DNA from: Rostrohypoxylon terebratum
Lineage: Eukaryota > Ascomycota > Sordariomycetes > Xylariales > Hypoxylaceae
Assembly: GCA_022497145.1 (NCBI GenBank)
Contig: MU385944.1
Location: 62,001 to 126,000, forward strand
DNA length: 64,000 nt
Direction: 5' to 3'
Position 1 is the first letter of the stretch; each line of letters begins with the position of its first letter. Shown one piece after another: positions 45,988 through 58,359 of this stretch. A program made the position numbers and the translations under genes. The notes beneath the pieces were generated by a model. That model saw only the letters and a list, made by a program, of their open reading frames with translations. It was not told the DNA's origin and searched no databases.

Positions 45988-48852
45988 ATGTCGTCTCGAC
46001 CCGAGTTGAAGGTATGTCACATTCTGTCACAATATGTCACATATGTCACATGTGAGGTTAGGTTCATATTCAAGTCGAAGCTAACACCTTCATGATAGGT
46101 CGACGATGAACATGGTTTCATTCGATATTTCAAGTCATTACCTTCCGTAGGCGATGAGACTGTCCGAATCTTCGATCGAGGTGATTGGTACACCGCCCAT
46201 GGTGAAAATGCCAACTTTATTGCGAGAACAGTCTATAAGACCACCTCTGTAGTGCGACAGCTAGGACGAAACGATGCTAGCGGCTTACCCTCGGTCACAA
46301 TGACTATCACAGTCTTCAGACAATTCCTACGAGAAGCCCTCTTTAAGCTAGGCAAGCGAGTCGAGATATATGCTAGTAGTGGTGGACGGATGAACTGGAA
46401 GATTGTCAAACAAGCCTCTCCCGGTAACTTACAAGATGTCGAGGAAGAGCTTGGCGGCCAGTTCGATTCAGCACCTATGATATTAGCTGTCAAGATCTCC
46501 GCCAAAGCCTCCGAGGCTAGAAGTGTGGGTGTCTGTTTTGCTGATGCTAGCGTAAGAGAGCTTGGTGTTAGCGAATTTCTCGACAACGATCTATATTCCA
46601 ACTTCGAGGCCCTCCTCATCCAACTCGGCGTCAAGGAATGTCTCATCCAGTTTGACAAGGCCGAGAAGGACAAAGACCCCGAACTATCCAAGCTAAAACA
46701 GATCATCGACAACTGTGGAGTGGCTATAGCTGAAAGACCAGCCGGTGATTTTGGAACCAAGGATATCGAGCAAGATCTCGCTCGACTACTCAAGGACGAA
46801 CGATCGGCCACTCTTCTCCCCCAAACAGACCTCAAATTAGCCATGGGTTCCGCGGCTGCGCTGATCAAATATTTGAGTGTCCTCCAAGACCCCTCCAACT
46901 TTGGTCAGTACCAGCTGTATCAACACGATTTATCGCAGTTTATGAAGCTTGATGCTGCTGCGCTGAAAGCTCTCAATTTAATGCCGGGTGCGAGAGATGG
47001 CTCAAAGACCATGAGCTTATATGGGCTTCTGAACCACTGCAGAACTCCAGTCGGTAGCCGATTACTATCACAATGGCTGAAGCAGCCTCTCATGAACAAG
47101 GACGAGATCGAAAAACGCCAACAGTTGGTTGAAGCTTTCGTCAACGACACAGAATTGCGACAGACTATGCAAGAGGAACACTTGAAGTCTGTACCAGATC
47201 TATATCGCTTAGCTAAGCGATTCCAGCGAAATAAGGCAAACCTAGAAGACGTCGTCAGAGCCTACCAGGTAGTTATTCGTCTACCTGGATTTCTCGGAAC
47301 GCTGGAGGGTGTGATGGATGAGAAGTACAAGGACCCGCTGGATGAAGCATATACCAATAAGCTTAGAGAGCTTTCAGGTAGTCTCGGGAAGCTCGCAGAT
47401 ATGGTTGAGACAACAGTGGATCTCGAGGCTCTCGATAACCACGAATACATCATCAAGCCTGAGTTCGACGATAACCTACGCATTGTTCGAAGAAAGCTCG
47501 ACAAGCTTAGGTCAAACATGGACTCGGAATTTAGAAAAGCGGCGGACGATTTGAACCAGGAAGAGAACAAGAAGATATTCCTCGAGAACCACAAAACCCA
47601 CGGTTGGTGTATGCGATTGACGAGAACAGAGGCCGGCTGCATCCGCAACAAATCTCAATATCAGGAGTGCTCGACACAAAAGAACGGCGTCTACTTCACT
47701 ACAAGAACCCTACAATCCTATCGCCGAGAATTCGACCAGCTATCGCGGACTTATGATAGGACCCAGAGCGGCTTGGTCAACGAGGTGGTAAGCGTCGCGG
47801 CCTCCTACTGCCCGGTACTCGAGCGGCTCGCCGGCGTCTTGGCACATCTTGACGTTATCGTATCGTTTGCGCACTGCTCGGTCCACGCACCTACGTCCTA
47901 CGTCCGGCCTACCATCCACCCCCGAGGCGAGGGCTCCACAATCCTAAAGGAAGCCCGCCATCCGTGCATGGAGATGCAAGACGACGTGCAATTCATCACC
48001 AACGACGTGGACCTGCGGCGCAACGAGTCCTCCTTCCTCATCATCACGGGCCCGAACATGGGCGGCAAGTCGACGTATATCCGGCAGATCGGGGTGATCG
48101 CGCTGATGGCGCAGATCGGCTGCTTCGTGCCGTGCGCGGAAGCCGAGCTGACCATCTTCGACTCGATCCTGGCGCGCGTCGGCGCCAACGACTCGCAGCT
48201 CAAGGGCGTGTCGACGTTCATGGCCGAGATGCTGGAGACGGCCAACATCCTCAAGTCCGCCACCGCCGAGTCCCTCATCATCATCGACGAGCTCGGCCGC
48301 GGCACGTCGACGTACGACGGCTTCGGGCTCGCGTGGGCCATCTCCGAACACATCGTCCGCGAGATCGGCTGCTTCGCCATGTTCGCCACCCACTTCCACG
48401 AGCTGACCGCCCTCGCCGGTAGCTACCCCCAGGTCCGCAACTTGCACGTCACCGCGCACATCTCGTCCGGGGCCCGCGCCAGAAGCGGCGGTGACGACAA
48501 GCGCGAGGTCACCCTCCTGTATAAAGTCGAGCCCGGCATCTGCGACCAGAGCTTCGGTATCCACGTCGCGGAGCTCGTCCGCTTCCCCGACAAGGTCGTC
48601 CGCATGGCCAAGCGCAAGGCGGACGAGCTCGAGGACTTCACCGCCAAGCACGAGGTCGGCGCGCAGGCTTACAGTAAGCAGGATGTCGAGGAGGGCAGCG
48701 CCAGGTTGAAGGAGGTGCTGGTGAAGTGGAAGGACGAGGTGAAGGGCGGGGACATGTCCAAGGAGGAGATGATCGGACGGCTCAGGGAGCTGGTTAAGGG
48801 CGATGAGAGGTTGCTTGCGAATCCGTTTTTTACGGCTGTTAAGGCGCTGTGA
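45988..48852 (+). CDS. MSH2: DNA mismatch repair ATPase Msh2, 925 aa
   Basis: Common subunit of the MutS-alpha and MutS-beta heterodimers that recognise mismatches and insertion loops. Exon 1 is only 24 nt (45988-46011, MSSRPELK); exon 2 is 46099-48852. Intron 1 (87 nt) starts GTATGT, has a GCTAAC branch, and contains four GTCAC units. The MutS N-terminal domain begins VDDEHGFIRYFKSLP with FDRGDWYTAHGENA. Walker A is GPNMGGKS at residues 659-666. Walker B and the signature follow in SLIIIDELGRGTSTYDGFGLAW, then FATHFHELT. The C-terminal dimerisation helices end at NPFFTAVKAL. Codon GC content rises sharply from about 47,760 to the 3' end. Confidence 0.97.
46014..46052 (+). repeat. GTCAC repeats in MSH2 intron 1
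   Basis: Four GTCAC units occur within about 38 bases directly after the splice donor, most in the context TATGTCACA. They may be chance slippage or a regulatory element. Confidence 0.5.
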
Positions 48853-49421
48853 GATGGCTACTTCAGGTTTTGATACTGGACTTGTTAAGACAATTGACGG
48901 GAGGATGGAAAAGGATTGTGAGTATATAGGTATCTAACTATGATGGCTTGGCTTGGCTTTGCTCGCTCGGCGTCTGGAATCGGGGGGATAATTACTAGAT
49001 TGGCTTTATCGAGCTGTGCTATATTTGCCAGCTTGCTTCATCGTATGAATGGTAGGCTTTGCTCAAAAGATCTATTACCTAATGATGAGAACATTGTTCT
49101 ATACTTGCACTTACCTATTGTGATACATAATCCGGCCACGTTAGAAGTAGGAAGGTTCCTGCTCAGAATGCCGTTGGAGTATACCTCGAGTATCACGGAC
49201 TCACGGAGTGCAATGAGAATAAATCCAACCCTATCACATCCAAATCAAGAGAAATTGAGCCCAGAAGTACTGTCCAGATTTATCTACGTATGTACGGATG
49301 GCACTTCATTTCTCATCCCTCTCTTCGCAAGACCCCATTTCCGCCTTTTGATTTCATCATACCCATGCTTTAGCTGCATTGCCGTTATACTCTTAACCCA
49401 GAACCTTTTCGGCGAGGGAGA
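48853..49421. other. Convergent intergenic spacer
   Basis: About 570 bases between the 3' ends of MSH2 and the peroxiredoxin gene. Nothing further was recognised. Confidence 0.5.
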
Positions 49422-50265
49422 CTAAAATGAATCAGCAACTTTTTCATACATTTCCACTTCACCGGAGTACTCACCATTGGTCCCGGTGCTGTCAGGCTCG
49501 ACATGCACGGACTTGACCTTGCCGTTCTCGATGACGAGAGCGTACCGCTTACCCCGTATGTTTCCGAAGACGGCCGGCAGATCGAAGTCCAGCTCTAGGG
49601 CCTTGGTGAACTCGCCCGCGGGATCAGCTAGGAAGCGGATCTGTGGGTTGATTAGTACCGAAAATGAATCTTGTATGAGATTAGAAGTAGGAGGGTTCGA
49701 AATGGGAATGCTTACACCTGATGCGCGGGTAGGGTCGAGTTGGTCGGCCCACGCTTTCATGCTGTTGATTATTATTATCAGTATGCTTCAACTTAATCCG
49801 CCTCATCCCCATTTCAACCCCAAGCTCTCATCATCTCCCAACTCCCTCCCTCCCTAAAACCAAGCCCCAAAACACTCCGCCAGAAATCGGATAAGTAGGT
49901 CACACTCACACAAAAGCATCATTAACACTAACAACAAACACACTCCCAGCCTTCTTCAACTTGGGGTGTTTGATATACCCGGGCACATGCGTCTGGCTGC
50001 ACGCGCCCGAGAACGCAGCAGGCACGCCGACGATGACCCCGTTCCCCTTGGCGAACTCAGTCGCCAGGTTGACCTTGTTGCCGGGCGAGTCCTCGTGCAG
50101 CACCTCGAGGTCGGGCACGGCGTCGCCGACCTTGACGAGCGCGCGGGGCGAGCTATGGAACGCGCGCTGTGCGACGGCGGGACGAGCGATAGTAGTAGCG
50201 TTGAAAGGGGAAGAGGAAAAGACGCTGGGAGCGCGGCGGAAGGCTGTGCGGAGGGATGCTGCCAT
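49422..50265 (-). CDS. Mitochondrial Prx5-type peroxiredoxin, 206 aa
   Basis: Thiol peroxidase that reduces hydrogen peroxide and organic peroxides. Exons: 50265-49910, 49761-49716 and 49640-49422. The N-terminus MAASLRTAFRRAPSVFSSSPFNATTIARPAVAQRAFHSSPRA is a typical basic, Ser-rich mitochondrial presequence, with cleavage likely near RAFHSS. The redoxin domain starts VGDAVPDLEVLHEDSPGNKVNLATEF. The peroxidatic Cys is C89 in VPAAFSGACSQTHVPGY, where the usual family form is GAFTPTCS..H.PGY, so the residues before the Cys are slightly unusual. VEPDSTG near the C-terminus is also characteristic. No clear resolving Cys is seen in the C-terminal region, so a 1-Cys mechanism or glutaredoxin/GSH recycling is likely. 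Confidence 0.9.
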
Positions 50266-51643
50266 CTTACCTAGTAGCTAGCTATCTGCGCAACACAATA
50301 TCAAGTTTGTTATATTATATAGCAAGAAAAAAATAGATCAATTCGAAGTAAAGGGTAGGTACTACTAGTGCACAAGGTGCGACTACAGACTAGTTGGAAA
50401 AACGAAAAAAAACGAGAAAAACGAGCAAGAAAGTAAAAAAAAAAAGCCACGATAACACGTTGAGCCGTAATAGACGCAAAGTTGTTGAGCTTAGCTTCCT
50501 CGCACCGCAACCGCACGCTCTTTCCCCCGGATAAGTTCGCGCATACCTTAGGTACGTATGCAACCCTCGTCCGAACTATGACGTCTTGTTTCGTTGCGCA
50601 ACCTGTATACACCGTTTGTCCGGTCGCCACCTCGCACGGTACCCCCCATCCATACCCTAGGGGCCTAGGTAGGTACTAGGTATGCACCCTATGCAACCGC
50701 CTAGACAGGCACAGGTAGGTACCACACGCGCTCTTCCGCTCCCGCTATCCGCGCTACCTTCCCACGCTACACCACCCCTATCCCCAAATAAGCGCCGAAT
50801 GGCCGGATCGCCGCGGCTAATTTCGTTGTTGGGAGCCTTGTAACCGGCGCATCCGCACTGTGTCACAGATGAGCACAGTACCTAGGAATGTAGTATGTAC
50901 CCATTACAAATATTACCGGACATATAAAACTACGTGTTGCGGGATGGCGGTTGAATGGGAATTCTAAACATAGGATGGATGGGCGATATGTAAGTAGTAG
51001 GTACGTGCAGCTTTCGTTATGGTATAATCACATACACATATAAATATAGTATTAAGAGAGGTATATATAGCTTCAATAACTCTTGACCATACCAAAATAG
51101 CATCGCCAAATAGATCATCTATTGTGAAGGGATTTGGGTGATCTGTTACGTAGCGCAATCATACCTAGGTATGTAGGTATTCTAGAATAAGAAGCAGGTA
51201 ACTTACAAGTTCCACCACATGCGCGGGTAACCCTGTATACACTACGACATGGATCTAGTCGCTGAATTTGCAAATATAAAAAGGGGAAGGGGGCAATAGA
51301 CATCATGAAATTCGAATCTTGTTATCAAGGCACAGGGCTATGCTAGCTACCTAGAGGTTTCATTCCTAAGCAATGCAAATCTTTAGCTCTTCTGTGTCGG
51401 GTGATGCTGAGAAGGGGTCGAGGTATGGGCGAAAGGGCGAAACCGATCGAGGCCAACTCATATATGTACCTAGTTGTATAGATGAGTGGATGACACACGC
51501 GGTGGCAATCGTGCCTAGAAGAGAGAGCCCTAATGCAGAGGATGCTTTGCTATGGCGTACAAGATAAATTGGCAACTAAGCATAAACACACATGCGCCAG
51601 AACTCCGCCCATGATCGCCATCTATCTATGCGTACAGTACGAT
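50266..51643. other. Intergenic region, no gene seen
   Basis: About 1.4 kb. It contains A-rich tracts at about 50400-50450, CCTAGG clusters at 50655-50690, and a TACCTAGGTA palindrome at 51162-51171. No coding region is supported. Confidence 0.5.
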
Positions 51644-53447
51644 TTATCCGCGAGAGCTGACCCCGCCAGTCCCGGGAGCGTTACCCTTCAAATCCACGTT
51701 AAAAGTCCATCGGCCTGCGATAAAAAAAAAAGAAGTTGGTTAGCTATCTTGCTTGCGAGGCGTAAGAACACCAGTCCACGAAGTCTACTCACCATTGGCC
51801 AAGTTGTCTGCGGTATCTTCTAATAGAATGACCCGACGGCGGTTGCAGTATGCCGTCTTGTCCATAATATCAACCTTTAGTTTCGACTCCGAAAGTTCCG
51901 AGATCGGTTTCTCAAACATTTCAGATAAAGCTTCGACCGCCATTTCTAGATCCTTCTGGTTGTCTTCAAAGATCTCGGTAAGGTTATTTCTAGCGAGATA
52001 GAAGGCGAAAGCGTACGTCCACTTCAGAGTCTGTCGACAGGTCTGAAGGGCTTGGGATGCCGAGTTCAGGTATTGCACCTCGATCCACGACATGCCAGAC
52101 GCCGTCTGCAACTGTACCATCTTCTTCTCCGTCTTCTGGTAGATGTCCTTGTCGAGACGCGCCGACTGCTCGTGGTTAGCGTATCGATTGTAGTAGTGAA
52201 GGTATCGCTCAAGAGATACTCGGGATCTAGCCTGTGCATCTCGTGCCTCCGTCCCGCTTCTCTCCTCGAACCGGTTGCAGTTGTACCAGCTTGTGCCGTG
52301 CTCCGACCAGAGACCCATGCACATCCAGCAGAACTCGTGTTTGCATTTCCTGCATGTCATGTGGTTGCACCCTCCGTTCTTCTCGATTGTGGAGTTGCAC
52401 TTGGGGCACTCTTTAGTATTGGCCGAGATCCAGTTGGCCGTCTCGCTATCATCCGCGCATTTCTTCAACCATCTCTTCACTAACTCGCAAGGGGCCGGTT
52501 GATGGTCATTTAGGATGCAACCGAAGCAGAACCTGCAGCCACACGCGCACGCAACTGTAGGCACTACTTTGTCTAGGTCCTTCTTTTTGATGGCACACTC
52601 AACCGCGTTCTCGCAATCAGGAGCAGGACACCACTTAAGCACGTCTCTGTCCTCAACGTAAGTTCGATTGAGCAACTCCTGGTATCGGTCGGCCAGGTCG
52701 GTGGTCACAAGTAGATCTAGTGATCGGGCATCTATAATACGGTTGCAACCTTCGGCGGGGCACTGGATACGGGCAGCCTCGCCTTCCTCGCGAATTTTCT
52801 GGGTAAGGTATTGTCGGTAGCAGTCGACGCAATATCGGTGGCCGCATTTCATCGCAAAACTTTGGAGGCCCTCCTCATCTTCGCAACAAATATCGCACAT
52901 AAACCCGGGAATGACCTGAAGCTTAGGAGGGCTAGAGGAGCTAAAGGCCAGACCTGCAGCCTCTAAAACCTTGGAAGGGTTGTCCATATAGTCCTCGATT
53001 AACCGCTCCTTGTTCCATCGGAAGTGTCGTAGTAATATGGCCGCATCTTCCTTGCTCATTTCCAAGATCATATTTACCTCGTTTACCATCTCTTCTTGTT
53101 GATGTTGGATGTCGTGTGGCGTGTATACCTTATAACTGATGTCGTAGGATACTCCCTTCTTCTTGTCGGACTTATGGGAAGGGATGCCGGGTATATCGTC
53201 GGGCTCATCATCGAATACATCGAAGTCTGTTGGATTTGCGCATCGTTAGTTACCAACATGCAATGACGGGGTTGAAACAGGCAACAGCGGAAGACGGGGA
53301 AGTGAGATGAAAGGAAGATGGGAAATGATGTGATTAAAATGATATAGACGTACCTTCTGCTCCGGACAGATCATCGTTATCGCTCTCGTCTTGCATCATA
53401 TCGTCTCCACTAGAGACAATCGACACGAAATCCTCGTCGGAATCCAT
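51644..53447 (-). CDS. Ariadne-type RBR E3 ubiquitin ligase, about 532 aa
   Basis: RING-between-RING ligase that passes ubiquitin through a Cys thioester and, in animals, works with neddylated cullins. Exons: 53447-53354, 53226-51793 and 51714-51644. An acidic N-terminus (MDSDEDFVSIVSSGDDMMQDESDNDD) is typical of Ariadne. A UBA-like helical part follows (VNMILEMSKEDAAILLRHFRWNKERLIEDYM). RING1 starts at C142 (CDICCEDEEGLQSFAMKCGHRYCVDCY). The IBR contains WCPAPDCENAVEC and CACGCRFCFGC. RING2 (ECPKCNSTIEKNGGCNHMTCRKCKHEFCWMC) has the catalytic Cys at about C318. The helical Ariadne domain and WTFNVDL C-terminus complete it. The reading frame stays open upstream of the ATG to about 53633. Confidence 0.93.
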
Positions 53448-55919
53448 ACCGGTGATGGGGGTGGGCGGTGCCGGGTTGTCTTCAACAGCTGCTGGGGCGA
53501 TGAGTCGTTTGTTCGCCAGGGCCTCGCCAGTATCCGCCGCTATCTTCGCCTCAGCGGCTTTCCGCTTTCTCGTGATGGGAGGAATCTTGTCGGTTTGTAA
53601 TGTTGCCCCGGGAGACGCTCGCCAATGACGAGCCTGTGGTTATGGATAATGAATTCCGAAGGCAACGGCCTCCGATAGACAAAAGTATAGATAACGTTGA
53701 GAGGCCAGGACCGCTTAGAGGGGATACCGATGATTTAGATGGAGGACCGAAATGACCCCGTGATAGTATACCTCGTAAGATGGAAGATACTTAGCGTTGT
53801 GATACGACCGTGTATAACTTGAGAACTCGAGAAAGCAAACGCCGTTGAGCAACTCGGCCCTCGGTGTGTGATGACAGTGATGACGGGGAGAGACGGAGAA
53901 GACGTAGGCTGCACCGGGCGGAATGGAAATGGAGACTACGTCGCCAACAGTTAAAAAAAACCGAGGAGGGGTTAATTAGAGGGTCGAATTACAGGGACAA
54001 GGCTAGGGGGGGAGGAGTGAAAATGGGGAAGTGAATCATCAACGATCCGTAGACAAAATCGAAAACCGAGAAAAGTGAATAAGCCCGTAATAAATCAGCT
54101 CAATACATTTCGCATCTCAAAGTGGAAAGCTAAACTTGTGATTTAGTTTGATTTATTGAGGTATCAGTCACTTTAGAGGTAGAAGTAGAAGGAAAAGGAG
54201 GCTGGTGTGATTGTGAGATGAGTGAACGCTGATGCCAGATGATGATGTGATTTGGTGGAAGAGTTGGTCAAAGTGGTCAAAGTGGTTAGGATCAAGTTTG
54301 GTGTTATCCGAATAATTAGTGGAAAATGGAGAATGGAGAATGGAGAATGGCAAAGGGCCAAAAATAAAAAAGAAAGTAAATACTAAAAGTCGGATGGAGT
54401 GTAATTATTAGTGTAATTATTAGTGTGTAAGCGTGTGAGCGTTTAAGCGTTGGCAACCTTACGTTGGTGGGAACCCCAGCTTTGCCTTCCAAGGTTTTGT
54501 TACGTTGTTCGACTAGCACTTACTGCTTTCAAGGTCTTCGCTTTTGATTTTGGGGCTGGAAGTCAGCGAAAGTGGTAAGTGGGTTCGGCGATCGAGGTCA
54601 CACAGTTATTAATACTAGGCACCTTAGCCCTGTCTTCCTGTCTTGACTCTTCCTGTCTTCCTCGCTGCCTCGACGTACTACGTAAGGTGACAAGGTACAA
54701 AGGTACATACACTACGGTAAGCGCGGCCTTCGATTTCTGCGGATTTCTGACGCAACTGACTGGAAGATGCAGTCTACTACTTCGAAGGAGAGTGCATTGC
54801 ATATTGTGAGGGGTATTCGAATACTTATATTTAAACCTAAGCCTTAAGGTTCAGACTTCTCCAAGCTTTCTTATACGATGGCAAATGCATGAGGGGGTTA
54901 ATATTACAACATCATTATGGTATTGTTTGGGGCGTTGAGGAAAGTTGAAAGAACATTGTTTGTTCTTTGCTGTGACTCATTTTTAGGAGCATCGGTTCTG
55001 TTGTTGTCCTATATTTACAGCATTTGCCTACAATTCAGTTATTTGAATATACTGTTATTTTAGTCGTGGTAAAAAGCGTTTAGGGATCAATTTTATGTAT
55101 GATGGTTGTTGTGTATTAGAAGGTAATTGTTTGATTAAGTGGTGGTGTTGCCGTTGAAAATGGAATTACAGAATTGCTTACCATATCAATTCTTAGTGCA
55201 AACTACAGCATAGTCCCGCCGCTAATAAATCCGCCTAGCCCATCTGAGGATCGGCCATACCTCGGTACCCGATCTGCTTGGATTAAACCTATTAGACCTA
55301 TTAGACCTGCAGGTCTGATGCTTCCTGACGGCTGTCGGGAAACACCGATACGACCTCAAGCCACATGTATTGGTCATTCGCATTGCCACGAGTGACACCC
55401 GACAACTTCAAGGTTCTAGTACTAGCCTCTAGGTACTAGGTATGTATAAACGTATTTAAGGGCTGCTATGCCCCTATTTGCTTCTTCAGACTGAACAGGT
55501 CAAATGTGATCATTTGCCACAAACGCCATATCAAAAGCGTCGAGGTAGCCACACAACACTAGACAAAGACTCATCTGATCATAATAGTCGACTCGGATAA
55601 CATCCATAGGTAATGATCGGATACCGATACACGATCCCCGAGCATGTATGTATTTACGATTACGATTTTCATAATAATCGATGTGCTCTTTTGTTTACTA
55701 TATGCCTTCAATGCAGATACCTTCAGTAATAGGTACTTGAAGGCAGAATGCACCTAAACTCCAGGCTATGCTGTAAAAATCAATCAATGCCCAATCAATG
55801 CCCTCAATCCTTTCGGAAACCTCTGCGTAAGGTGCCCGAGATACTGACCCTGTGCGATCTATCTAGTAAAGCAAAGGAGCACATCAACATCGACCATAGA
55901 CCTTAATGAGGCTTCCCGT
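53448..55919. other. Intergenic region, about 2.5 kb
   Basis: It includes the 5' flank of the RBR gene, a short tandem GGAGAAT-like run near 54325-54350, and AT-rich sequence. Open frames are short and without recognisable content. No RNA gene was found. Confidence 0.5.
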
Positions 55920-58359
55920 CTAAGCGAAACGGAATCGCGAAAGGTCCATCTTCTGCGTGCCTCTCTTCTTCCGTTCACCCACGTTCTCCTGTCCATCCTC
56001 TACCTCAAAATCCTGCTCTTCCTCATCATCGTCCCCAGAAACCATCAGATCCTCGCTACCAAGAGGCCGATGCAATGCCTCCACCTCTTCTAGGTCTACC
56101 GGCGGCAGGGGCACAAATGCCGGGTTAATTGGCAGGGAATCTAGGCTGGGTCGTCCCAAGCCAGAACGTTTCACGGGTTGGGGCGCCACATAGGTTGGCG
56201 TCAAAGGTTGTTTATGTCGGCTCAAGGCCTGGGCACCAAGTCGCTCAAGAGGTGTGAGTCGTGTTGAACCCGGCGTCGTCTTCACTGTTGACGCCGTTGA
56301 AGTATAACTGAATGAACTAAGCGGCGTAGACATTGCGGTGGACGATGCTGGGGTTAGGTCAAGCAACGAGCTTCGGTGAGAAGTAAGACCGCTTCGGCGT
56401 CGTGGCGGAACATTCACCTTTTTCAGGAGATCCAGTGAAATAGCAGCCGCATGTGGGTACTGATAACCTTGTGCGGTGTCTGATTTGCTCGGCGTGGTTA
56501 GAGCCAGTTTCTCCTCATCGTCATCCTTAGGAATTTCGTCATTTGCCGATTGTACCTCTTCATAGACAGCCACTTCTTTCTGCCCTTTGTCTAACTTTCC
56601 CCATCCGCTGAGATCTGGCAGATCCATCAAAGCGCCCTCAATGGAATCGTCAGACATTAAGTAACCCATACCTTTTTTGCTGGTTGTATTGCTGGTGCTT
56701 CTCACTGAGAAGAACTTGCTCTTATTACTGGGGCTTGGTGCCGAGTTGTCATCGTCACATAGGCGTGCCTTCTTAGAAGGCCGAGCGGGATTGGTATTCG
56801 TGCCTTGTAAGTTAATGGTGGCATTGTTTCCTGAGCTGCTAGGGTGACGCTGCGGCGCGCGTGGTGCAAGACTCCCATCATTGCTAATCAAGTTGGACAC
56901 CGGTTCGGTGCGACGTCGAAGAGTACGCGTTGTGCTTTCCGGTTGTAATAGGTAATTGCGTATATTAGTCGTCGATGCTCGTCGATCCTCTGGGATATAT
57001 GGTCGAGGAAGAGGATAAACAATCGATTGGTTTCCATTATCTGTTAATGCGGATACACGCGCTGGATCAACTGTGAAGCAGTTGGGATCCATCGAACCAA
57101 GTGGAATCCGGCGGTGACCCTTAGGATTAGGATCGGTGGGCTTCCCCGATGGGACTCGCATCCGGTGGGAAACGGCGGGAGTACTGCCCGATGCCGTTCG
57201 CTTGCGCGGCGAAGGACGTGGCATGAGCACAATTGGTTGTTTTGTGATGGGATTTACATCGCCGGCTGCAATACCTCTCGCGACTTCTGGTGCGATAAAC
57301 GACCCGATAAATGGAAGTTCATCCGCTTTGATTCCTGGTCCAGGATCGCTAAAGTGAACGAGTTCATTGGCCTTTGGGCAGAAAACCCATTGGTAGAGGA
57401 ACGTTTGCTCAGCTTGACGGAACATATCTAGATAACCAGCCGGTACTCGATATTTACCATCGAATTCCAACATACGAACTACTCGTTCTGGGGTTTTGTG
57501 CTTTCGCATCATCCTATGAGCGGTCTTCAACCCGAGATTATTAATGCTCGCAAGATAGTCGCAGCCGCTCAAGATGGCCATGTGCCGGAATTGACTATCC
57601 GTCCAACCTGTCAAGGAGACTTCACGGCAAAGACAGAAGTCTCGGCGGTTGATCTCGATGCATTGGCCATACTGGTCAAGCTTTGTCAAAAGCCGTTTGG
57701 CGCCGAAGACAAGAAGATCTGAATCCTCAGAAAGGATTCCACTGATATGTCCTTGTTTCTCCAGGTAAACCAGCTGCGGGTCAGCCTCGTATGGTGCTAC
57801 CACGTAAGGTACACCGACTTTCTTCAATTCCTCGATCAGGTGTCGAGCCATCTCCGGAGTAACATCCACCGCTTTCTGAAGGTGAGGGTGAGCTTGGGCA
57901 GGCTTGCCCGCTTTCAGAAGCTCGAGGCCGGTTTTCTTGGATTCCTCACGTCGTTTCTCACGGGACGCCTCCGTTCCGGCCTTGCTAGGGAGATATCCAC
58001 CGTCGAACACTAGGTATGGTGTAATGCCAAAATGCTGCAGCATTTTGACTCGATTCATCGCAAAATCCACATATCTAAGACATAATGCGTGAGAAGAGTG
58101 TCCAAGGTCTACGACCAACAGTGCGGTTATCAAGACTTACTTGCGAGTAGGCTTGCATTGCGCAAGTTCTGTGGCACACGATACAGTGCCTCGATGGAGC
58201 CATCCATAGGCATCGACTCCGAACGTCTCTCCGCGATACTTCTTGAGCTCGGTTGGCTTTTGTATCGACTTCAACAAGGGCAATAACCCTAGGTAGATAG
58301 GTTAGCTGAGAGCTCCAAGAGACATGTCTTGGTTAGATAAACAAACCTTGAATACCCAT
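55920..58359 (-). CDS. EXO1: Exonuclease 1, about 771 aa
   Basis: 5'-3' exonuclease and flap nuclease of the Rad2/XPG family, used in mismatch repair excision and DNA end resection. Exons: 58359-58347 (13 nt, MGIQ plus one base), 58288-58141 and 58074-55920. Active-site acids fall exactly at the numbering of human EXO1: D30 (FGVDAYGWLH), D78 (LVFDGG), E150 and D152 (YEADPQ), D171 and D173 (SEDSDLL). LSGCDYLASINNLG carries the later Asp and helix-hairpin-helix. The C-terminal half is disordered, with basic PSKKARL and KSKFF at 505-509, which fits the (R/K)SK(Y/F)F MIP box that binds Mlh1 in yeast. An ACGCGCGA site lies about 280 bases upstream. Confidence 0.95.

Noticed and set aside
47944..48651. 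235-codon antisense frame within MSH2
   Set aside because: It mirrors the very GC-rich 3' part of MSH2. Its composition (Val/Glu/Asp/Leu/Gly from reverse-complemented codons) is typical of a shadow frame.
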